Shown here one piece after another: positions 12,423 to 23,937 of a stretch of 64,000 nucleotides of DNA. The stretch covers positions 825,338,397-825,402,396 of the forward strand of contig NC_081411.1 of NCBI RefSeq assembly GCF_030272615.1, in the 5' to 3' direction. Both the position numbers and the translations under genes were made by a program. Source of the stretch: Cryptomeria japonica (lineage: Eukaryota; Streptophyta; Pinopsida; Cupressales; Cupressaceae). How positions within the stretch are numbered: position 1 is the stretch's first letter; the number at the start of each line of letters is the position of its first letter. The notes beneath the pieces were generated by a model. It searched no databases. It had not been told where the DNA came from and saw nothing but the letters and a program-made list of their open reading frames with translations.

Positions 12423-12787
12423 TTTATGCTTCTTGGCATCAGTTTTGTATGCATTATCAGAGATATTATTCATTCCGAGTTGATGTGGTGATGATACAAC
12501 TCAGGGGGAGTAGTTAGTTTTGTGATTCAGTGGTTTTTTATTTTTGCTTTGATATTTATGTCAGATATTTGGCATTGATGTCAAAGGAGGAGAGACATTA
12601 ATGTAAAAAACTTAAGGGATATATACATTAGGGGGAGAAATTTGTAGAACTTAACTAATATATCTTGTACAGAGAGTATAGATAAGAAATTCATTGCTAT
12701 ATTATTGTATGGGAGATTTGTTTGGCATTTCTTAGCACTTTGATGTTATTCACATCTAGTGTTGACATCAATGCTAGAGGGGGAGAT
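12423..12787 (+). other. H 3' UTR with two polypurine tracts
   Basis: No coding signal. The LTR-proximal tract AGAGGGGGAGAT ends at 12787. An upstream version, TCAAAGGAGGAG, lies at 12581-12592, about 195 bp before the LTR. Confidence 0.65.
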
Positions 12788-14695
12788 TGTTGGCCATTTG
12801 GAGGAATTGACTATGTGTTGCATTGATGTTTTGTCATTGATGTCAACACTAGTTGTTTTGGTTGTTTTACCAGTATCATTTTAATTATTGGCATTGAGTT
12901 GTCATTGATGTCAATCGACATTACAAGCTACCAGTAGGGTATGTCAACCCTATATGAAGAAGATTGAACCAGCATAAGGAAGATTAACATGAAGGCTTGT
13001 CAACTAGTATGGTGGAAGACAAGTAGGTATTGAGACTATTAGTGACATCATCGGTAAGAGGTGGTATAAAGTTGTGTGTTGCATGACAAGTTGTAACTAG
13101 TATAAAGGTTGGTTGTTTGCTTGTATTAATATTTGTGATAAAGAGGCAGAGTGACAAAGAGATCACAAATCACTAGAGGGTAAGTTGTGCCACTGGTGTA
13201 GTGTACACTTTCGGTTAGTAGAAGGAGAAGGTCTTAGTGGTAAGGGCATGTGTCGGTATGAGTTTGTTGAATGTTCAAGTTTAAACTGACTTTTTGTCGG
13301 TAAGTTGAGTGTATGCTGATGTGATTCCACATGGAGCTGAGGTGGCGAGTATGCAAATGTCAGTGAAGTTTCCATCGACTTGGTTGTTGGAGTAGTTAGT
13401 CGACATTAAATGAAACAACCACAAATCATGGGTCAATAAAAAATTGATGTGGCTCAAGGAAGAATTAATGATAGAGAAAGATCAGAGAGTTGTTGGTGCC
13501 TGGATCAAAGCAAGGAAATCAAATTGCAATAGGACCTCGAAAAGGAAATAGTTGGGTCATAAGTGAGTTGACAGATTTCAAGGTCAGAAATCATGACCAG
13601 GTTTTCTATTCTTGGTAAACATATTATGGATAGATGGAAAATGCATGATGGCTTATTCCTCCAATGCAGGTGTGCGATCCAAGGTGAATTGGATCAGATT
13701 GGATGCAAATTTGATTAGAAGAAGGAAACCCTAGCCACCCTCTATTTGAATTAGTTTTTGGTGGGAAATCTTAAGATTTAATATGGTGACCTAAGACAAA
13801 TAGAGTTATTGCTGCTAAAGGAAAAAGAAGTGAGTGAAATTTGTTTTCTGAGAGCCAAAGAGAAAGACAGTTGAAGTTTTTGTAAGTGAAGATTGTACCA
13901 GTAAGGAGAAGTAGGGTAAACTGGTGTAAGGAACAAACCAGAAGAGTGAGCATAGAATTCAGAGGTGACAAATTGTAAGAAGCAGTACCTGATAGAGAGT
14001 GACCAAGTGTGATTTGATTTTAGCAAAATAGAGGGAGACAAGATTAAGGAGAGTTAGTACAAGGAGGAAGGCTAAGTTACAGAGTGTGTTAAGTTGGTAT
14101 AAACTAGTAAGGTAGAAACTAACAATGCAAAGCTTTGAAAGGTTGCACAAATTTATTTGCAACAAGGATTCCAATTATGTATCTAAGTGTTTTGTATTGT
14201 TTACACTTTGAAAAGTTTATTTGCAACAAGGATTCCAATTATGTATCTGAGTGTTTTGTATTGTTTACATTGAGTAGGTGCTTAGTGTAGGGGTTGTAGC
14301 TCCTTTATGTTGTAGTCTATAAATTGTGCAGGGGTTGGTTCTCCTTTGAATTGCTGCTCATAGATTAGGGGTTGGTGCTCCTTGGGTTGGTGCCCTAAAA
14401 TTTGTAACCAGATCTTTTCATTATGAGGCTGGATTGGAGCAGAAGATCTCTAGCAACTATTCTCATCGAGGTTTTTCCCACATTGGGTTTTCCTCATACA
14501 TCTGGTGTAATGTGTTGCATCTTCATGTGTGTGAAGTATTAACCATTTAGTTATTTCCCTACACACATTATTTGCATTGCTTTGGTAACCGGTCCGCATC
14601 TTGTGTATTTCATATCCAACTGGTATATCTCTGATTAAAATTTTTTTGTTCAAATCACTGATTCACCCCCTCTCAATGATCCATTGTGTCCAACA
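12788..14695 (+). repeat. LTR shared by H and G
   Basis: A 1908-bp LTR from TGTTGGCCATTTGG to CCAACA. It follows the polypurine tract of H and precedes the primer-binding site of G, so it serves as 3' LTR for one and 5' LTR for the other. It contains a 64-bp tandem duplication (14152-14272), recurring GGGGTTGGTGCTCCTT-like blocks (14285-14395) and a GATTCACCCCCTCTCA terminus like the other Copia LTRs here. It is not the same subfamily as the K or D LTR. Confidence 0.8.
14152..14272 (+). repeat. 64-bp tandem duplication in the H/G LTR
   Basis: The block starting TTTATTTGCAACAAGGATTC at 14152 is repeated at 14216 with one visible substitution (ATCTAAG versus ATCTGAG). Confidence 0.85.
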
Positions 14696-14696
14696 A

Positions 14697-14709
14697 TTGG
14701 TATCAGAGC
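14697..14709 (+). other. Primer-binding site of G
   Basis: TTGGTATCAGAGC lies one base after the LTR end CCAACA; complementary to initiator methionine tRNA, as usual for plant Copia elements. Confidence 0.9.
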
Positions 14710-14770
14710 CTAGGTACCCTCTTTTCTCAAAGTTTTTGCTAGCTTGGGTAGATACTATCAGGTGTTCACA

Positions 14771-14883
14771 ATGGCAAGAAATGAATCAGCCTCCTCAAAA
14801 TCCCCTATGTTTGATGGTGTCAACTATGCCTTTTGGAGTAGAAGAATGGAAACATATTTGTCCTCTCTAGGGTGTGATGTATG
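14771..14883 (+). pseudogene. Copia G gag N-terminus, cut by element A
   Basis: ATG at 14771 begins MARNESASSK...FDGVNYAFWSRRMETYL, the typical start of a plant Copia Gag. After about 37 codons it is interrupted at 14884 by the 3' LTR of element A. The continuation lies outside the window, beyond the far end of A. Confidence 0.85.
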
Positions 14884-17800
14884 TGTTGGTTCCCAAAACC
14901 AACTATTGGAAATCCTAAAGCTTTGCCAAATCTCTTGTTGATTTCTCAATCAACCTTGGCCAACGAACAGGAATGGTCAAAGACCAAATTCCTTTGCACT
15001 TTAGGCTCCACTAGAGCTAGGCGTGTATACCTTAATCTCCAAAGCACAAAGAGACTTATTTATAGTGAATTTAAACTTATCAATTTAACTATTTTAGAAG
15101 AATGGCAAAATGTTTCCTGCAACTATGCTTTATTGTGTGCTTTTAACTTGCTTTAATCTGAAAACTTGCATGTAATTAATAGTGAATGAATGCTTATAAA
15201 AGAATGTTGTCAGAACCTTAAGTAATTATGAAAAATAATATTGATAGGAATAAGAAGTATGTTTCCCTGATGAGCACCTTATGCATATAAAATTTACTCA
15301 CAAAAACTAACAATAGACCAGTGCTTTATCTGACAACTTATATGTTGTTTAGTGGATGAATATTTGTAATCAACTTTGGAGACAGTTTGAAAAACTCACA
15401 AATATGCAAGATTATCAATGCAATGGTTTCATTATGTGTTGCAAGAATAATAAAAACAATTCTATTTCCTACACAACAGCATGTGATGACACACTACATC
15501 AAATCTTAATTAGATTTATCCAAAGAACTTGATTCATCAACACCATGTAATATAAAATGATCTAAAAATAAAGACAACAAATCTTATATATTAATTTTAG
15601 GATAAAAAGGTATACAAAATCTATAGACTCATAGGTACTTCATGATATTCTTTCTTGCACAAAATGACTTTTCATTGTTGTAGACTTGCTTTACATAACA
15701 CTACTAGTCCCAACAAAACATTATCAAAGATAGGAGTTTTTTCAATGGTGTCCTTGTATACAAAAATGACTCCCTATACATATGTGACTCAAAAGACACA
15801 AAAGAAAGGACACACCCTTTCATTAGTACAAACTAAAAACTGACAAAAACCTAACTAATTACTCCCTAACTGCTATAACAACTAACAATATTACAAAAAA
15901 TATTACAATTGACACAAGTTAATTCTAGCCATCCAGGGCCAAGCCACATTTTTGAATATGCCGAAGGTAGGCCTCTTCCTTGTAAGTGTTGGATTTGAAG
16001 ATTATATCTCGCACTACCATCTCTATAGTCACAAAGCTTTCCAACTAGTCCACTATCTCTGTCATGTCCAAGGTGTCCGCCCGTGCAATACCCAGAGAAG
16101 CATTAAGTAATGATTGACATTCTGTAATCCACACATTCCTGTCCTTAATTTTCCCTACTTCATCTATCACCTTTGGAATACTGTGTTGCACAATTTCCTG
16201 ACAATCATCATATTCAACCTTCAAGGCTGCATCAAACTTCTCATGCTTTTTCACTAGTCTCTAGATTTTTTCAATAATTACACTATTTGTCCAACTAGCC
16301 TTCTTATCCTACAAGAGCATATGTAATCTGTCAAAAATTTGACAAACTGTTATACATGTTCTTCTAGTAAACTATGCATAAGTCTTTGAGAACTCCATTT
16401 AACTTTTTAAATCCCTTTGACAGTAAGACACATGTTGTGTCTTCCCTTATGTTCTGCATTTTCTCTTTCAACTTCTTGTTATCTTTATGTAATTCCTCAT
16501 ACTTCTTCTTCAATCTTGATTCATCTGTTATTTGGGGTACAAGCTGACCTCTACTTCTCAAAATCTCTTCATCCAATGATTTGTATTTCCCTACTTCTTT
16601 TGCCAACATCTTCATCTGTGCCTTATTTAATTTAAAAATATCAATTCTCATATCCACTGGACCATGGGATCCACTTCACCAACCTTTAACTTCATCATGT
16701 GACCGAAGGTCTTGTCCACATCTATAATCTTTGGCCTCTTATTCAGAGGATAAAGGGTCCACAAAATCATAGCTTCATCATCTGGATCATATCTTGAACC
16801 AATAAAAATATCACTTACGCCCTGCATGTTTAACTTGAAATCTTTCTTATCTGAATGCAATACGCTATCAAAAATAAAGGATGCACTAAGGTCCCAGCCT
16901 AGAAAAAGAATGATTCCTTCCTCTACAAGAAGTTGCCTTTAACTCTGAATTAATCTTCGCCTTCAACTTTCTAAGCATTTATGCCTCATTGTCTAGTGTC
17001 ACATCTGGTATTGCTTCTCTTAACCTCTTTCCTTTAAAATGATACAATAAGGACTTAAACTCCTTCAACCTAATAAATTCATCATCTGACACAAAAGATG
17101 TATGCTCTTCTAGCCTAGCATCCAAATCAACATTCATCCTTACAACAATTTGGTCCTATGCTTCAGGTTCCTCTTCCTTTTCAGGTATTTTAAATCTTGC
17201 GATAGCCTCATTTTCACCTAATTCACTTTCAACTTCTTCTTTTTCCTGCATTTCCTACAGTCTCTGTCTTTTTTCTTCCAATTTATTATTCAAATACTGA
17301 AAAATTCACATGGCTTCTTTAGACTCCTTATTTCTTAAGATATCCAAGGCTTCAATATGCTCATGAAAGTAATCACCAAGATTCTTCTTTTTTCTGCTCT
17401 TATATATATAGCCCTCCAGGTCATAATTTTTCCTACTTGTGTGATCATACAGATTATAATCTTCTATTAACATTCTGTCAATAACTTCATAAGCCTTTGT
17501 TGATACAATGGTGAAATCACCAAAATGCAGAGTTCTAGGTAATAAGACTTTCTTGTGGGCACACCCAAAATGATGTGCATTAGAGACACTCATTTGTCTC
17601 GCAATCTCTAGGTAAGCAATTCGGTCTTGCATAGGCTTCGGTAGCACATAGGGAGCAACTTCAAATCCAAAAACCCTAACATATGAGAAGTCTTGGCATA
17701 CGTACCAATCACACCAATTATGATTCACCCTTGTATCTCCATGCTCATGGGGTCTAAAAAAACTCTTAATTTCTTCTAAAAATGATCCATCACAAGAAAC

Positions 17801-18853
17801 CCCAAAAAATCTATATAATGGCTGAACAAAAACCTCTTCAAATTTGACATAATGGGATCTCATGAACTGAGAATCCCACAATGATACCCATAATTATATT
17901 GGCTTCTCCTACCCATGTTTACCATGAACATTTAATTTCAATTCTTCAGGCCACAACCCCGTGGGTCATCCATAAAAGAAGATAATATGCATCAATAATG
18001 AATAAAACTTAAAAGACTTATCAAGGTTATTCTAAAGATTTAAGAAACCCTCATGCAATTTTTTCATAATGTAGGAAGCATAATCAAATTGTATTGGCTC
18101 ATGCATTTGTGTATCTATAGCAAGTACTTAAGGTCCTATTCGAGCCACATCTGGAACCTCAACTCCTCCCACTTGACCTCATGCCATGTACGTATATTGC
18201 AAATACAGGCTGAAAAATGTTTATGTCGAACGGGGGACCATCTTCATCTATCAACTTCCCTTTCTTAGCCTTATGTATGGCTAAATTCCACCTGTTGTAC
18301 ATAGTATCCATCTCTGTATATTCTTTTTCCATCTTCTCAAAAGATAGAGGCATATTGGATTTGAAACCAAGACCAAAAATCTCATGAATTATAACTACTG
18401 AAAGACGGATGAATGCATCCCCATTTGGTAATTGGATATATCTTTTCTTGGAATTATAAGCCCTAGCCAGATTTTTCAACAATTGAATATTTACCAAGAC
18501 ATTAGGGATTAATAGCTTACCCAATCCAGTCGTCCATGGGTTTGAGATTGGGGTCAGCTTACTCCTTCATGAGTAATAATATAAGAACAATTCGTGACCT
18601 CTAACCCTGGTCCAGACATCACCAATTTCCTTAAAATCATCTTCTAGCTAGTCACGGATAGGTAAATTACCCTTAGACCTTCGGGACTTGGCTCCTAGTC
18701 AGCTCATTTGGTCAATCATGTCTTGATTTAACTTCCACTTTTGCATATTTTCTCCACCTTTAGACTTTTTTGAGGCACAAACCTATCTGTTGCCTATATT
18801 TAATAATGGCGGGTGGATTCGTTAAACTTAGATTTTGCAAAAGCTAGTCAACA
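14884..18853 (-). repeat. 3' LTR of Gypsy A (about 4 kb)
   Basis: Matches 56959-59899 along its length, so the two are the LTR pair. The left end (plus strand TGTTGGTTCCC) is firm because it abuts the G gag and because the matching end at 56959 abuts a primer-binding site. The right end is inferred: reading the minus strand, TGGGAGGAGTCA followed by TGTTGACTAGC looks like a polypurine tract plus LTR start and gives TGTTG...CAACA termini. The unit contains a long ORF. The part between 14884 and 15918 is AT-rich with no coding signal. Confidence 0.72.
15919..18778 (-). pseudogene. ORF of about 950 codons inside the A LTR, unknown function
   Basis: A decayed but traceable frame running from about 18778 (a likely former ATG before ASKKSKGGEN) to a TAA at 15919-15921. 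Its best stretches are 18159-18524 (VVIIHEIFGLGFKSNMPLSF) and 17306-17881 (MRSHYVKFEEVFVQPLYRFF, HFGDFTIVSTKAYEVID). A charged, coiled-coil-like part (LKKKYEELHKDNKKLKEKMQ) lies near 16450-16540. Stops and frameshifts interrupt it. The second LTR copy (57904-59899) encodes the same protein with different lesions, which supports it as a former gene. I do not recognise the family. The helix with a GLG/GLP motif recalls PMD-like plant transposon proteins, but only weakly. Confidence 0.6.
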
Positions 18854-19450
18854 TGACTCCTCCCAATGATTCAATCACTTGGCTCCACACATCCTTTTGG
18901 TTAGTATAGGTCTCCCTGATCACTCCATTGGGCATCAATGTAGCTCATTTTCCCTCATTCCAATGGTTGTAACTTCCCCGATGGCTCCACCTTCTAGCTA
19001 GGTTTTACTTTCACCTTTATGTCACATCGGTGTAGGTCATTTTGATTTACCCTCCTTCTATTCCTCCATGGCTCTCTTCCCATTGGGTATCAGCATAGCT
19101 CCAAATATGTTCCTCTGATAGTTATAAGTTATTTTGATGATTCATCCTTCATAGTTTGCATCTCGTTTGTTACATCATGTCACCTTATCAAGTATCGAAA
19201 TAACTCATTTCATGTTTCTTTGATGACCCGATGACATTGACTTCATACTTGTGTATCTTTTTACTTCTTTGATCTATCAGCATATGTTTCCCCAATGAGA
19301 TCTCCTTTCTTGCACCCATCTCTTCTTTCTCATCGGGTATTGGTGTAATGAAAAAATGTCTCCTCCCGATGAGATGATGATATCCCAATGAATTCGACTT
19401 CGATTGGTGTAACTTATCCTGATCAAGTCTCCTTCTCTATACCCAACTTT
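18854..19450 (-). other. A 3' internal region between integrase and LTR
   Basis: No clear protein domain. It contains at least five copies of a degenerate motif reading (C/T)GATGACCGA..CATCGGG or ACCCAATGGG/ACCCGATGAG spaced 60-100 bp, a low-order repeat pattern not explained by coding. Confidence 0.4.
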
Positions 19451-20004
19451 TCTTCCTCATCGGGTATTGGCATAACTTGAAACACCTCTTCCCGATCAAT
19501 GTTCTACAAGAAATATGAATTTTCTCCTCCGTTTTCCAAGATGATGTATGGTCCTAACCAAAATGCTTCAAACTTTTTGTTCTTACCCTTGTCCTAGTCT
19601 TTTGCATTCCACTTGAGCACCCACTCTCCTTCTTTAAAAGTTCTATCACATGCTTTCTTGTCATGTAATGCCTTTACCATTTTTTGCCTCTGTATATTTT
19701 ATTCCTAAGCCTCTCTTCTATATTCATCCAATTCAGCCAACTTGACCATCCTGTCTTCCATGAAATAAATTTCTTCTAAATATTCCTCAGAGACAAATTT
19801 ATACATTGGGAGTAGGTTATTAAGAGGCAACCTTTCTTGTTTACCATAAACTAGTTGATAAGGATAAAACCTTGTAGACTTCTTGATTGTTACCCTATCT
19901 GCCCACACTGCTAGATTCAACTTTGAGTCCCATGGCCTTTTGTTGTCACCTAATATCCTTTTAATGATCTTCAACAAGTTTTTGTTACTAGATTCTGCTT
20001 GTCC
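19451..20004 (-). pseudogene. Gypsy A integrase, C-terminal part
   Basis: Continuation of the A integrase downstream of the B insertion. It begins at NGQAESSNKNLL, which carries the catalytic glutamate, and goes on through LAVWADRVTIKKSTRFYPYQ and LVYGKQERLP to the GPY-type end (FEAFWLGPYIILENGG, near 19530-19560). Integrase inserts the cDNA; the GPY module contributes to DNA binding. A stop near 19594 and one near 19703 interrupt it. The missing N-terminal half is at 30693-31500. Confidence 0.85.
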
Positions 20005-20009
20005 ATTCT

Positions 20010-20430
20010 TGTGAGATTTTTCCAAGATCAAGAGGCAATGGAAAGAACAAATAAGAGAGAACAAAATAGATGATAGGAATAAACTATATTCTATCAAGAT
20101 AAAAATACTGACCAACTAGATCATCAATCAATACATACAATGGATATGGGCCTACTTATATAGGCAAGGCTATATGGATATGTGAGCACACAAACATGTC
20201 GTGTGGCTCAATAAGAAACAAGGGTAGGCCACATGAGGTGCATCACCCACTGAATGTCGAGTGTAACAACAAGATAAGTCCACAAAAGATAGAAATTCTC
20301 CTACACACACTATCCCAGTGTGGAACAAACACCCAAGTGTCTCATACCCAAACTACTATTAAATGCATTTCCTAAGTGAACTTAAGTAAGGTGTAATAAT
20401 ATCCATGGTGAATAATTATTTACACCAACA
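20010..20430 (-). repeat. 3' LTR of B
   Basis: 421 bp, plus-strand ends TGTGAGATTTTT and TTTACACCAACA. It matches 30272-30692 with a few scattered substitutions. A TATA-like ACTTATATAGG lies at 20154-20164. Confidence 0.9.
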
Positions 20431-20442
20431 CCCCCCCTTAAG
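20431..20442 (-). other. Polypurine tract of B
   Basis: Minus strand TTAAGGGGGGG directly precedes the LTR start TGTTGGTG. It would prime plus-strand synthesis. Confidence 0.8.
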
Positions 20443-20866
20443 TGCAACTTAGGGGAATGCACTAAAGTCTACAATGCAACTAAGTAATGCAAGATGAGTC
20501 CTAGCTATGAGGCCATGTTAGGTACCCATGTACAAATGAAAATGCATGCAAACCAATGCAATGCAATCTTTCACAAAGTGGGGAAAGAGAGAAAAAGCCA
20601 ATGGGAAAAAACCCTCCCCCAAAAGAGAGATGAAAACTAGATACAAATAACTCTCATAGAAGTATGCAAAGGAGAAAACCCCATATGAGGAAAAAGTCCC
20701 CCCCATATGAGAGAAGAAGAAGAGAGACTAGGAAGCCCCCCCTTAATGTGGAATCTGCACCAATGATGGAAGCTTGATGATGAATGAAGAAACTGCTCCA
20801 CGAACGTCAAACAATGTTCCTCCCCTTAGGAAGAAACAAAAGAAAAGGTGTATCCATGAAGTCCAT
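20443..20866 (-). other. B 3' untranslated region
   Basis: No open frame of note. It contains several further purine-rich runs on the minus strand (for example near 20612, 20698-20703 and 20737-20744) reminiscent of extra polypurine tracts. Confidence 0.5.
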
Positions 20867-22852
20867 TCAATCATGAAGGGAATATGTAGGAAAAATACTC
20901 ATGATGAAAGGAATCTCTAAAAACTGCTCAAGTGTCCCCATGTCAATGTTGAAGGTTACCCCCTCCAAAGGTGGTAAACTGCACCACACTGCTGAAAAAG
21001 GCACTTCAAGATCTAGTGGAGAAGAATGTAGAACAATAACCAAAGACTCACATGTCTCCTCAAAAGATAAAGAGACCTCCTCCAACTGCTGGACAAAATT
21101 ATCCACAATCATGTCAACCTCTAAAGATTGATCATGTAGAGAATGCACAAGAGGGTCAGAGTGATCCCTCACAACAATTGAAGAAGGATCATCTTCATCA
21201 AAGAGAAGATGAATGTCATCAATGATGTCTCCCAAATCTGCAATGTCAGACTCCACAACCAAACCTGTAATGTCTGTCAAGTAGGCATCCCAATCAATTG
21301 AAGCTGGAAGACATGGAATATCCCGCTGCACTGAATCACAAAAAGGAAAAATGGTCACACTAGCTACATCAATAGGTGATGTGATATCAAGAGAAGGAGA
21401 TGAAATGCAAGGCCCAAGAATGGGGTCACATGTGAGAATCTCCAAGTTCAAATGCCCAAAGTTCTCAAAATCAGAATCATCAACATAGGAAGTATCAACC
21501 TCATCAATAGGAACAAAATGTGAAAGAGAGTACAATGAAGATGCATGATCAACCACCCTAGTTGTAATGATAGCTCCACTCTTCAAGTCTCTAATGATAA
21601 CTGAATTAGGTGTGAACTCCACAATTTTCCTAGTTGCCCCATATGTGATTTGATAGATGGAAAGAAGATTGTTTGTCAAGTGGGGTACACACAACACATC
21701 ATTGAAGGAGTTATCCCCAATGGCAATAGAACATTTCCCAATAACATCCATGTATATATGATTTCCCATCAAAATATGTAACATGTGGCAAGGCTCAAAT
21801 GTAGAAAACATAGACTGCAAAGATGCCATATGATGAGAAGCCCCTGAATCTAGAAGCCATCTCCCTAAATCATGACTTGTAGTAGAAAAAAGAGCTTGTC
21901 CCTTTCCTTTATATGTCCCAAAAGAGTGATCCTTTCCTTTATCCTTATCCTTGGATGAAGCCGATGGAGACATTCTGGAAGGTAGGTTGATTTTGTTCTT
22001 CTCAAGAAGATTCTTCAACTCATCAATATCCTTCTTATAACAATGATGTTCATCATGTCCTGACTTCTTGCAATATCCAAAAAAAAGATTGTCCTTATAT
22101 GATTTCCTCTTAGGTGAGAATGGTTTATCACCTTGTTGTGGAGAGGAAGATTGTGCTCCATCTTATTGTGGTTTTGACTTAGGTTGCTTTTGATTCTTTC
22201 CTTTTTCTTGATTGCTTTGATTCCCTTTATTAGCCACTAAAGCTTGTGACTTTGAAGATTTGAGAATCCCCATCATGGTCAACTTAGATTTCTCAAGTAT
22301 CAACATCTCCATGAATGAATCAAATGAGGGAGAAGTGTATGAGGAACCTTGAGCTAACCTATGGGTGTGAAAGCTAGATACAAAGGTTGCATACTCTGAA
22401 GGAAGCTTGTCTAACAAGTTATAAACCAATTTTGCATCCTTGTCAATTCCACAATCCTTTAGCTTTGCTCTTAGCTCATTTTCTTTTGTGACATAATCTT
22501 GGATTGTATCAAAATCCTTGGGATCCAAAGTTGTGTGTTCACTATCAAGCTTGTAGCCCTTAATCTCATCAACTTGACTATAGAATTTCTGAAAAATATC
22601 CCAAGCCTCTTCAATTGTAGTACACTTATCAATGTGAAAAATGAGGTCATTTGATATATACTTTCTAAGAGTTCCAAGTTTTGTAGCATTCTTAGTAAGC
22701 CATAAAATTTGAGCATTAGGATCGGGTGGTGTTGTAATAGTTCCAGTTACATAATGAATGAGTCCTTTTTCCATTAGTTTACTCCATGCCTTAATCTTCC
22801 ATGATGCATAATTATGAGGAGTTAAAAGTGGAAATTTAGGAGAACCCATAGC
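20867..22852 (-). pseudogene. B gag-protease with acidic C-terminal extension
   Basis: Start ATG at 22852 (MGSPKFPLLTPHNYASW), a Copia Gag with the UBN2-type middle (YNLLDKLPSEYATFVSSF). A zinc knuckle near 22060-22090 has lost its first cysteine (FGYCKKSGHDEHHC). Protease follows with DSGASHHMAS near 21835-21865 and LCVPHLTNNLLSI near 21670-21700. After LYSLSHFVP, where integrase should begin, about 220 residues of unrelated Asp/Glu/Ser/Leu-rich sequence run to the stop at 20867. A single TAA at 22161-22163 is the only break in about 660 codons. Gag would package RNA and protease would mature it; the acidic tail is unrecognised. Confidence 0.82.
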
Positions 22853-22891
22853 ACCAAAATGAAAAAAAACACGATAGAGAGAGGCACAATC

Positions 22892-23700
22892 TGTTAGGAT
22901 TCCCACAGATACTGAGAGGGGGGGCTGAATCAATATCTAACCAGTAATGAGTATTTCTTAATTTGAAACATGCAGAACATACAATAGCAATATACTGGTA
23001 TGCAAGAATTAATGCAATAAATAGAATCAGAAACATCCACATGAAAAGAACACCATAACACAAGATGTTTAACGAGGAAAATCGGTATGGGAAAAACCTC
23101 AGTGGGATTTGTGACCCATAATATTCACTCACTGGCCAATAAGAGAATATTACTTACAATAGGGGCCTGCACATGTAGGAAGGCCAACTGCCTAGAGCTC
23201 ACTGCTCAATGAGAAGTCACACCGACTTACAATAAGGATTATACTAATCCAATGACTTGTACTGCTTTACAATAGCATCTCCAATGCTAGATTTAGTATC
23301 GGTTCTAACTCTATTCTTTACATATACCCTTGACCTATAATTCACACATTAGGTCTGCCTAATAATTTTCTTTATACTCGCTCCATTACCTCTCTAAATG
23401 TCTACAATGATCTCCTTTATATACAAGAGTCATTTTACAATTTGCCAAGTTGGCTTACAATAATAAACAAAATATTACATATCAAAAATCCTGTCGGCCT
23501 CTATGTCGGTATACATCTTTTCTTCTGTGCCAGTGTCGGTGCCGGTGTAGAGTGATCTTGTTGATGTCGGTACACTGTCTTGCCTATGTAATGCTTTGCC
23601 GGTATGATGTCTTGCCGGTGCCATAGGATTGCAAGGTTGCCATTAATTACAAAACCTTCAATCACATACAATGTCTCATTGGAGTGTCCATATGCCAACA
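22892..23700 (-). repeat. 3' LTR of C
   Basis: 809 bp; plus-strand ends TGTTAGGATTCCC and ATATGCCAACA. It is nearly identical by eye to 28669-29476, with scattered substitutions and small indels. A TATA-like CTCCTTTATATACAAG lies at 23412-23427. Confidence 0.93.
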
Positions 23701-23937
23701 ATCTCCCCCTTTGGCATTGATGGCAACACTCATGAGAAATTTCAAAAAGTGTCCAAAATGTGTAGTCCAAAAAAAATTTACCAAAAAGAATCTTTACCAA
23801 AAATATGAAGGGCTCCCCCTGAGCATATGATTCCCGTCTTTGAACTTTCTCATCCTATTACTCCCCCTTTGGCATCAATGACAAGATTGTCAAGATGTTA
23901 GTAGAGTTTGTAGTTACATCTGTCCATATCCTCAACC
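23701..23937 (-). other. C 3' UTR with twin polypurine tracts
   Basis: Minus strand GCCAAAGGGGGAGAT abuts the 3' LTR (23701-23715). A second tract, GCCAAAGGGGGAGTAA, lies at about 23858-23873, 160 bp upstream. No coding signal. Confidence 0.78.

Larger units (their letters stand above)
8710..14883 (+). mobile_element. Copia tandem H-LTR-G
   Basis: The oldest layer in the window. H contributes the gag middle part, protease, integrase, RT, RNase H and 3' UTR, followed by an LTR (12788-14695). Instead of leaving the element, the sequence continues with a primer-binding site and a new gag start (G), which element A then cuts at 14884. The internal-LTR-internal order is the expected product of recombination between LTRs of tandem copies, though two independent insertions cannot be excluded. 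The H gag N-terminus lies left of element K, outside the window. Confidence 0.72.

Noticed and set aside
14697-14709. Possible tRNA gene fragments at TGGTATCAGAGC sites
   Set aside because: Each lies directly at an LTR end; they are primer-binding sites and no cloverleaf surrounds them.
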